DNA from: Gallionellaceae bacterium
GTDB taxonomy: Bacteria > Pseudomonadota > Gammaproteobacteria > Burkholderiales > Gallionellaceae
Length of the DNA stretch: 18,621 bases
Assembly: GCA_003151655.1 (NCBI GenBank)
Contig: PLYB01000077.1
Location: forward strand, 1 to 18,621
Direction of reading: 5' to 3'
Shown piece after piece: positions 13,378 through 18,621 of the stretch (position 1 is the stretch's first letter; each line of letters begins with the position of its first letter). A model generated the notes under the pieces. That model did no database searches, was not told the origin of the DNA, and saw only the letters and a program-made list of their open reading frames with translations. Position numbers and translations under genes: made by a program.

Positions 13378-13923
13378 TTGGATGAAAATGTGGAACGCTC
13401 TGACAACTCAAAGCCCTTGGGCTATTTAGTAGAAGAGGTGCGACTTTGGAATACCCCGTTGGTGGGAGCTTATTTGCTTTGGATGTTCACCAAGGGCTAC
13501 TGCGACCGGCACCCTGAGGGTGATGCCCCCATTGGTCTCCTGCATTTTATTGCGTCGGCAATACTGACGAGTAGCAAGCTTGCTGAACCGATCTCGAACA
13601 AGCGAGACAGTCTTCAGTCGTACGCTCGAAGCTTTGAGGAAAACCGGAAGACGGATTCGCTATTGGGGATTCATAATCGCGTTATCGCACGGCGTGTTTA
13701 TACGCTTGAAGCTATCGATGTTGCTATTTCGACTGGACTTCTAATATGGGATACGTCGAGTGGAAAGATATACCCACTCACGCCAGTTACTACTTCAGAT
13801 GGGCGGCAAAAAAAACCACGAGCTACCCTCGCTCGTGATGGTAAAAAGGCGGAGATCCTTGGAAATTGGTTTTCACAGCATGATCTTCAAACAATCGCTT
13901 CGTACTTAAAGGTTGTCTTCTGA
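13378..13923 (+). CDS. ABC-3C middle component
   Basis: A 181-residue protein between the putative effector gene and the ATPase gene. The start is a TTG at 13378 with a nearly perfect TAAGGAGG 7 bases upstream that overlaps the previous stop; the nearby ATG at 13382 is out of frame. The block EEVRLWNTPLVGAYLLWMFT near residues 19-38 is the usual W-N-x-P-x-x-G-A-Y-L-L-W opening of middle components, which link the effector to the ATPase. The rest is helical with no catalytic motif, and a C-terminal GNWFSQHDLQTIASYL suggests a winged-helix-like tail. Its last base overlaps the ATG of the ATPase gene, so translation is probably coupled. Confidence 0.75.
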   Translation: MDENVERSDNSKPLGYLVEEVRLWNTPLVGAYLLWMFTKGYCDRHPEGDAPIGLLHFIASAILTSSKLAEPISNKRDSLQSYARSFEENRKTDSLLGIHNRVIARRVYTLEAIDVAISTGLLIWDTSSGKIYPLTPVTTSDGRQKKPRATLARDGKKAEILGNWFSQHDLQTIASYLKVVF

Positions 13924-15902
13924 TGAAATTCCAACTCTTGAATCTAATTGTCTGGCCAAAAGCGGAAACTCTAGCTCCACGAGTCATAAAATTCGAACTG
14001 GGAAAGCTAAATGTAATAACAGGAAGCTCTCGAACGGGGAAATCGGCAATCATTCCGATTATCGATTATTGCCTTGCCTCTAGCGATTGCCTTATCCCGA
14101 TCGACACTATCCGAGATTACACAGCCTGGTACGGCATAGTCGTTCAGACTTCAACGGAGCAGATTCTAATCGCTCGAAAAGTCCCATCTGGGACGAAAGT
14201 GTCAAACGAATACTTTCTTTCCCGAGGGGAAAAGATCAGCATCCCTCCTGCAATCACCACCAGCAATGAGAATACTGATGGGGTGAAGGCGATCTTAAAC
14301 GCGATCTCTTCGGTGCCATATTTTTCACTTTCCGCTCAGGATGATAAACGGGCTTACGAAGCTAGGCTAGGCTTCCGAGATCTTGTAGCATTGGTATTTC
14401 AAAGTCAGGATATTGTTGCCAATCAAAATATAATTTTCTATAAAACTCATGCACACGAGCATCGAGAGCGTTTGCGTAATTGGTTTCCGTACATTCTCGG
14501 CGCAGAGGATATTGAGATTCTAGCCGCAAGGCAGCGTCTCGCTGTGCTTGAAGGAAAACTAAACCAGTTGAAAAAGGAATTGCTCAAAACCAAGCAAGTA
14601 TCAGCTGCATGGATGTCCAACATGACAGGTCACTTGCAGGCTGCTCAGCAATATGGGCTATTCACCGGGGAGCTGTCGGACAGCATAGATCCAGATCAAT
14701 TAGTGTTAGCGGCAAAATCGGTTATCGAGAACATTCCGAGGCATCCACAAAGCAGTCTTGGAAATCTCGAAGCGGCAAGCGATGCATTTCTACGGCTTGA
14801 AGCAGAGGATGAAAAGCTAAGCGATGAGATCGGTGGGCTAAAGAAGCGGTTGGATGACGTTAAACGACTTAAGAGTGGACTCATTGATTTTGGCGGCTCC
14901 GCTCGAAAACGAGCAGACAGACTGCAAATTTCACAGTGGCTAAATGAATTCGCATCTGGTTCTAATAATTGTCCAATATGTGGAAGCCAAGACCACGTGC
15001 GATCTGTTGCTGAATTTCAAAAAATATCTGTGGAGTTTAAAAAAGTAGAAGACATGGCACGCAATATTAAGGTAGTGCCAACTGCTTTTGCCAGGGAGGA
15101 AGAACAAATTAGGATAGACCTGGATCGTGTCTTAGAAACGCGACGTGCCATTCAGGTGCGACTGGATCAAGCCATGTCTGAAAATAAAACCTTGCAAGAG
15201 CAATTTCAGCGACGCGAGAACATGTATTTGTTCTTGGGGCATCTCAAGGCATCCTTGGAAACTTTTGAGAAGGTCGCCGACGACGGCGAACTTCAGAGTA
15301 ACGTTACGAAGTTGGAAGCGGAATATCAAGAATTGCTTAGTCGGGTAGATAGCCGAGGAGTCCAGTTTCGTTTAGACCATGCTCTTTCCAAAGTAGCCCA
15401 GAAGGTTCTTAAACACTTAGCGACGCTGGATGTTGAAGAAAAGTATCGCAGTGTCGCGCCTAGGTTGTCCGTAAAAGATCTTAGCATTTCGGTTCCAAGT
15501 AGCGAAGGGCATTGGCATTTTCTTGCTGAGGTTGGGAGTGCTTCGAACTGGGTCTCATTTCACTTGGCGTTAATGTGTGCGTTACAGGAGTATTTCCTTG
15601 AGCAGAGTCATTCTTGCGTGCCAAGTTTTGTTATTTTCGATCAGCCGAGTCAAGTGTATTTCCCGAAGTTGAAGCGCTCAATAAGTGAGGTCGTCGATCC
15701 AGCGTATGAAGACGAAGATGTCGGTGCAGTAAAAAGAATGTTCAAGACGCTCGCCAAATCGGTACTTGATAGCAGTGGCGGATGGCAATGCATCGTCTTA
15801 GACCATGCTGGCTCTGAAATATACGGAGAAGTTCCTGGCGTACACGAAGTGGAGGTATGGCGAGATGGAAAGAAGTTGATCCCTTCAGAATGGTATGAAT
15901 AA
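13923..15902 (+). CDS. DUF3732 SMC/Rad50-like ATPase of ABC-3C
   Basis: A 659-residue ATPase of the DUF3732 family, the motor of ABC-three-component systems. Walker A is complete (GSSRTGKS, 34-41). The central region is a long coiled coil (about 200-480) carrying a CPIC motif (C350, C353), like the Rad50 zinc hook. The signature-like region GSASNWVSF is at about 538-546. Walker B is FVIFDQPSQVYF, with D573 followed by Q574 and not Glu; the DQPSQ form is, to my knowledge, typical of this family. IVLDHAG near 624-630 is a likely H-loop. By analogy with SMC proteins it would bind DNA or DNA ends and use ATP to switch the effector on. The gene is translationally coupled to the middle component. 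Confidence 0.85.
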   Translation: MKFQLLNLIVWPKAETLAPRVIKFELGKLNVITGSSRTGKSAIIPIIDYCLASSDCLIPIDTIRDYTAWYGIVVQTSTEQILIARKVPSGTKVSNEYFLSRGEKISIPPAITTSNENTDGVKAILNAISSVPYFSLSAQDDKRAYEARLGFRDLVALVFQSQDIVANQNIIFYKTHAHEHRERLRNWFPYILGAEDIEILAARQRLAVLEGKLNQLKKELLKTKQVSAAWMSNMTGHLQAAQQYGLFTGELSDSIDPDQLVLAAKSVIENIPRHPQSSLGNLEAASDAFLRLEAEDEKLSDEIGGLKKRLDDVKRLKSGLIDFGGSARKRADRLQISQWLNEFASGSNNCPICGSQDHVRSVAEFQKISVEFKKVEDMARNIKVVPTAFAREEEQIRIDLDRVLETRRAIQVRLDQAMSENKTLQEQFQRRENMYLFLGHLKASLETFEKVADDGELQSNVTKLEAEYQELLSRVDSRGVQFRLDHALSKVAQKVLKHLATLDVEEKYRSVAPRLSVKDLSISVPSSEGHWHFLAEVGSASNWVSFHLALMCALQEYFLEQSHSCVPSFVIFDQPSQVYFPKLKRSISEVVDPAYEDEDVGAVKRMFKTLAKSVLDSSGGWQCIVLDHAGSEIYGEVPGVHEVEVWRDGKKLIPSEWYE

Positions 15903-15921
15903 ATACCATGACAGACGAAAA

Positions 15922-15946
15922 TAAGAATTGGGGCTAAGAATTGGGG
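15922..15946. repeat. Tandem 12-mer direct repeat
   Basis: TAAGAATTGGGG occurs at 15922-15933 and again at 15935-15946, one base apart, and a relaxed AATAACTGGGG lies just downstream near 15965-15975. It starts 19 bp after the ATPase stop codon. Confidence 0.6.
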
Positions 15947-15968
15947 TCAGAGTAAATTTAAAACGAAT

Positions 15969-16003
15969 AACTGGGGTCTTATAAGTTTGCCCAGACTCCA
16001 GTT
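15969..16003 (+). terminator. Likely terminator of the ABC-3C operon
   Basis: AACTGGGGTC (15969-15978) can pair with GACTCCAGTT (15994-16003) over 10 bp with one G-T pair and a 15-base loop, followed by GTTTCCG. The T tract is poor, so termination is possible but not certain. Confidence 0.45.
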
Positions 16004-16241
16004 GTTTCCGCACTGAATGAAGAACTCCGATGGTTGCGCAATCCAAGTGGCGCTGCATAAATGTTCCGTTGCATTTGGATTATGCCGAACATTGCAATAC
16101 ATTATTGCTCCGTCGCATTACAATCGCGGCTTGAGAGCGGATGATGGCTACCGCCAAAAAACGCTACGCTGCCACTTCGCAGTGAGCCGAACAAGTGCGT
16201 ATTCTATGAGCAGCAGATAACAAGTTAAATCAGGGCGCAAC

Positions 16242-18299
16242 ATGACCGACCAGAACAACAGCAGCATCGCCAATTCACCCGACATCGCCGCTGACCGTCG
16301 TCAGCAACTGGCTGCACTAATCCCCGAAGCGTTTTCTGAAGGGCAACTTGATGTTGCCGCGCTCAGGCGTGCATTGGGCGGTGAAGCCATGATCGAAGGT
16401 GGCGAACGTTACGCACTGACATGGGCGGGCAAGGGTAACGCCTACAAGGTGCTGCAATCCCCTTCTACCGCTACGCTACGCCCGCAGCGTGACTTGTCCG
16501 TCAATTTCGATGATGCGCAGCATGTCTTCATCGAAGGCGAAAATCTGGAAGTGCTCAAGGTGTTGCAGAAGGCTTACTTCGGCAAGGTTAAGCTGATCTA
16601 TATCGACCCGCCGTATAACACCGGCTCGGATAGTTTCATCTACCCCGACCGTTTTCAGGAAAGCAAGGAAGACTACCTGCGCCGCATTAACGACTTGGCC
16701 GACGACGGCACGCTGATGCGCGAGGGATTTTTCCGCAAGAACAACAAGGAGAACGGCCACTACCATAGCAACTGGCTGTCAATGATGCTACCGCGCTTGT
16801 ACATCGCGCGCAACTTGCTGCGGGAGGATGGAGTGATTCTAGTTTCCATTGACGATAACGAAGCAGCCAACCTCAAGTTGCTGATGGATGAAGTGTTCGG
16901 CGCGGAAAATCTGATTGCCCAACTGGTTTGGGAAAAGGGACGAAAAAACGATGCCAAGCTGTTTTCGGTAGGCCATGAATACATGCTGGTGTACGCGCGC
17001 AGTATGACCAAACTAAGGGACAACAAGACGATTTGGCGTGAGCCGAAACCGGGCGCTAAAGAGATTGTCGAGAAGTGGCGTGAGCTGAAGATTCAACATG
17101 GTCAGACCAAATTCGCAGCCCAGCAGGATGGGCTTCGTGAGTGGTATAAGACATTACCTGAAAGTCACCCATCAAAACGACTTTCTAGGTACAAGAATAT
17201 CGACAAATTGGGAGTTTGGCGAGACGATAATATCTCTTGGCCAGGAGGAGATGGGCCAAGATACGATGTTATTCATCCGATAACGAAGCAGCCTTGCGCA
17301 GTCCCAGAACGTGGTTGGGTATATTCCAAGCTTGAAAAGATGCAGCAGATGATAGAGCTTGGAGTAGTTGAATTTCGAACGGATCACACTGAGCCGCCAA
17401 TTCGAAAATCATACATAATTCCGCTACCAGACTCAATTGATGAAGATAATGCCGATGTGTTTAGTGATGATGATGAGGACGGCGGCGATGACTTGGCACA
17501 ACAAGTTATTGGAAGTGTTCTCTATAAGCAGTCTCAAGTTTCCGTCAAATACTTGCGTAAGCTGCTGGACGGCAAACTATTCAACAACCCAAAAGATCAT
17601 GAAGTCCTCGCACGACTGATTCGCTATTGCATGGACGACGACGAAAATGGTCTTGTCGTGGATTTTTTTGCCGGGTCGGCCAGCACCGTAGAGGCAGTTC
17701 TCAGTCTCAATGCAAAAGAAGGCGGCAATCGGCGAGTATTGGCGGTTCAGTTACCAGAACCTTGCGAAGAGACAAGCGCTGCTTTCAAGGCGGGCTACGA
17801 GACTATCGCAGCAATCAGTCGAGAGCGTATTCGTCGTGTCGTTGAACAAATCCGCGACAAAGCCGACCTAGTCTCACCCGCGCCTGCGAATTTGGGCTTC
17901 AAGTCCTTTCTGTTGACCCCCTCCAACTTCAAACAATGGCGTGGTGACGGCATCGACACGCCGGAGCAACTGGCCGAACAGATACAGATGTTCGCCAAGT
18001 CCGAAAAAGACGGCGCAGAGGTAGAGCACATGCTCTACGAGCTACTGCTGAAATTCGGCCAAGAGCTAACCACGCCCGTGGAAACTCTGGATGTGGCAGG
18101 CGGCAAGGTATTCGCTATCAACCAGCGCAAAATGCTGTTCGTTTTGGACACTTTCACCGAGGCGATGATTCAACCGATGGTTGATATGAAGCCGCGCGAG
18201 ATTATCGTCATCGACGGCGTGTTCCTTGACTCAGACCCGCTCAAGTCTAACCTCGACTTGCAGTGCCGCGATGCTGGCATCAAGTTCACTTGTCTGTAA
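16242..18299 (+). CDS. mod: Type III restriction-modification methyltransferase (Mod)
   Basis: A 685-residue site-specific N6-adenine methyltransferase. The catalytic DPPYNTGSD is at 122-130, and the AdoMet-binding FAGSAS at 476-481 comes after it, so the order is that of the beta class used by Type III Mod subunits. Between them (about 270-460) is the target-recognition region, including SRYKNIDKLGVWRDD and ISWPGGDGPRYDVIHP. It carries an acidic stretch at about 397-417 (DSIDEDNADVFSDDDEDGG). The first 60 residues (ALIPEAFSEGQLDVAALRRA) are typical of one large Mod subfamily. It should methylate an asymmetric short site and, with Res, guide cleavage. The Res gene is not in this window; the next gene downstream is a DUF4160 gene. 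Confidence 0.9.
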   Translation: MTDQNNSSIANSPDIAADRRQQLAALIPEAFSEGQLDVAALRRALGGEAMIEGGERYALTWAGKGNAYKVLQSPSTATLRPQRDLSVNFDDAQHVFIEGENLEVLKVLQKAYFGKVKLIYIDPPYNTGSDSFIYPDRFQESKEDYLRRINDLADDGTLMREGFFRKNNKENGHYHSNWLSMMLPRLYIARNLLREDGVILVSIDDNEAANLKLLMDEVFGAENLIAQLVWEKGRKNDAKLFSVGHEYMLVYARSMTKLRDNKTIWREPKPGAKEIVEKWRELKIQHGQTKFAAQQDGLREWYKTLPESHPSKRLSRYKNIDKLGVWRDDNISWPGGDGPRYDVIHPITKQPCAVPERGWVYSKLEKMQQMIELGVVEFRTDHTEPPIRKSYIIPLPDSIDEDNADVFSDDDEDGGDDLAQQVIGSVLYKQSQVSVKYLRKLLDGKLFNNPKDHEVLARLIRYCMDDDENGLVVDFFAGSASTVEAVLSLNAKEGGNRRVLAVQLPEPCEETSAAFKAGYETIAAISRERIRRVVEQIRDKADLVSPAPANLGFKSFLLTPSNFKQWRGDGIDTPEQLAEQIQMFAKSEKDGAEVEHMLYELLLKFGQELTTPVETLDVAGGKVFAINQRKMLFVLDTFTEAMIQPMVDMKPREIIVIDGVFLDSDPLKSNLDLQCRDAGIKFTCL

Positions 18300-18311
18300 G
18301 GAGAATTCTTC

Positions 18312-18572
18312 ATGCCGGAAATATCACGTTTTCTTGGAATCTTGATACTGATGCACTTTCGGGAACACAATCCGCCGCATTTTCACGTCGAATACAACGA
18401 GTTCAAAGCATCTCTCACGATAGAGCCGTTGGCGTTAACGGAGGGCAAGCTGCCGCCCCGCGTGCATAGCCTGGTGATTGAATGGGCGAGTGAGCATCAG
18501 GCGGAATTACTGGAAAACTGGAATGCCCTGCGCACGACAGGTCTGTTTCACCGGATCGCTCCGCTGGTATAA
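18312..18572 (+). CDS. DUF4160 family protein
   Basis: An 86-residue protein with the DUF4160 pattern: MPEISRFLGILILMHFREHN, then PPHFHVEYNEFKASLTIEPL, followed by EGKLPPRVHSLVIEWASEHQ and AELLENWNALR. The HNPPHFHVEY block is the hallmark. DUF4160 genes often lie beside DUF2442 genes and are treated as a possible toxin-antitoxin-like pair. Here the AAGGAG Shine-Dalgarno overlaps the mod stop codon, so the gene is co-transcribed with the methyltransferase. A partner would be expected just downstream; an open frame begins with an ATG at 18598 but only eight codons remain before the window ends. Its role in a Type III operon is unknown. Confidence 0.85.
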   Translation: MPEISRFLGILILMHFREHNPPHFHVEYNEFKASLTIEPLALTEGKLPPRVHSLVIEWASEHQAELLENWNALRTTGLFHRIAPLV

Positions 18573-18618
18573 CGGGCATGACATTGAACCACTGAAAATG
18601 AAACTTGCCATGCCCGTT
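18571..18618. repeat. Inverted repeat at the right edge
   Basis: AACGGGCATG (18571-18580) is matched by its reverse complement CATGCCCGTT (18609-18618) across 28 bases. It begins at the DUF4160 stop codon. It may be a terminator-like hairpin, or the right arm may be coding sequence of a gene starting at 18598; the window ends too soon to decide. Confidence 0.45.
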
Positions 18619-18621
18619 TCC

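Larger units (their letters stand above)
15903..16241. other. Gap between the ABC-3C operon and the mod gene
   Basis: About 340 bp without a credible gene. It contains a 12-bp tandem repeat (15922-15946), a third relaxed copy, and a hairpin at 15969-16003. The remainder (16004-16241) has short imperfect inverted repeats, among them GCGCAATCCAA and TTGGATTATGC, but no clear terminator or promoter. It probably holds the promoter for the methyltransferase gene, whose ATG has only a weak AGGG ahead. The GGGGTCAGAGTAAA string resembles sequences near REP elements. Confidence 0.5.

Noticed and set aside
16017..16220. Plus-strand frame of 67 codons before mod
   Set aside because: No ribosome-binding site and no recognisable protein features; probably intergenic.
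16060..16241. Possible integron attC-like site before mod (GTTAAAT near 16223-16229)
   Set aside because: A GTTRRRY match is present but no proper inverse core or paired arms could be found.
17090..17560. Possible horizontally exchanged target-recognition segment of mod (looks more A/T-rich)
   Set aside because: Composition was judged by eye only, and the segment reads as a normal part of this Mod subfamily.
1..18621. CRISPR array, tRNA or rRNA genes
   Set aside because: No regularly spaced direct repeats and no clover-leaf or rRNA-like sequences were seen on reading both strands.

Overview
The window looks like a chromosomal accessory stretch from a Gram-negative betaproteobacterium, most likely of the Nitrosomonadales/Gallionellales kind. 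This rests on impressions of protein similarity (YajD-type HNH nuclease, DUF3820, surface-adhesin E, protoglobin-linked c-di-GMP enzymes, a Nif11-type protein) and on REP-like repeats. It is not a proven taxonomic assignment. No tRNA, rRNA, CRISPR array or intact insertion sequence was seen.

Left part (1-4574): a small membrane protein gene (214-462) lies behind a large perfect palindrome and a weaker second copy of its core. A second small membrane protein follows (650-871). On the minus strand come a 26-residue hydrophobic peptide with a strong ribosome-binding site and its own terminator (1131-1211), a secreted surface-adhesin-E-like protein (1441-1848) and a large FapA/DUF342 protein (1942-3951). 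About 620 bp without a convincing gene follow.

Middle part (4575-10748): a haem-globin/PAS/GGDEF/EAL c-di-GMP enzyme, a Nif11-like protein paired with a small conserved protein, and a convergent GGEEF diguanylate cyclase. Then come a YajD-like HNH nuclease, a DUF3820 protein, a tiny lysine-rich protein, a 28-residue hydrophobic peptide on the minus strand, and a YgjP-like zinc metallopeptidase. Gaps hold REP/REPIN-like palindromes and a split terminator-like repeat.

Right part (10757-18621) is a defence-type island. It starts with a twin operator-like site and a membrane-anchored Mrr-like nuclease with a C-terminal zinc finger. Decayed gene fragments follow, including the C-terminus of a VapC/PIN toxin. 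Next is a compact three-gene operon that reads as an ABC-three-component (ABC-3C) conflict system: a protein with a possible N-terminal nuclease-like domain and a C-terminal ABC-3C domain, a small middle component, and a DUF3732 SMC/Rad50-like ATPase with a CxxC zinc-hook-like motif. The island ends with a beta-class Type III modification methyltransferase followed by a DUF4160 protein; any Res subunit would lie beyond the window. The ABC-3C operon is the strongest candidate for an exciting and experimentally little-known system here. The class has been described from comparative genomics, so it is not wholly new.
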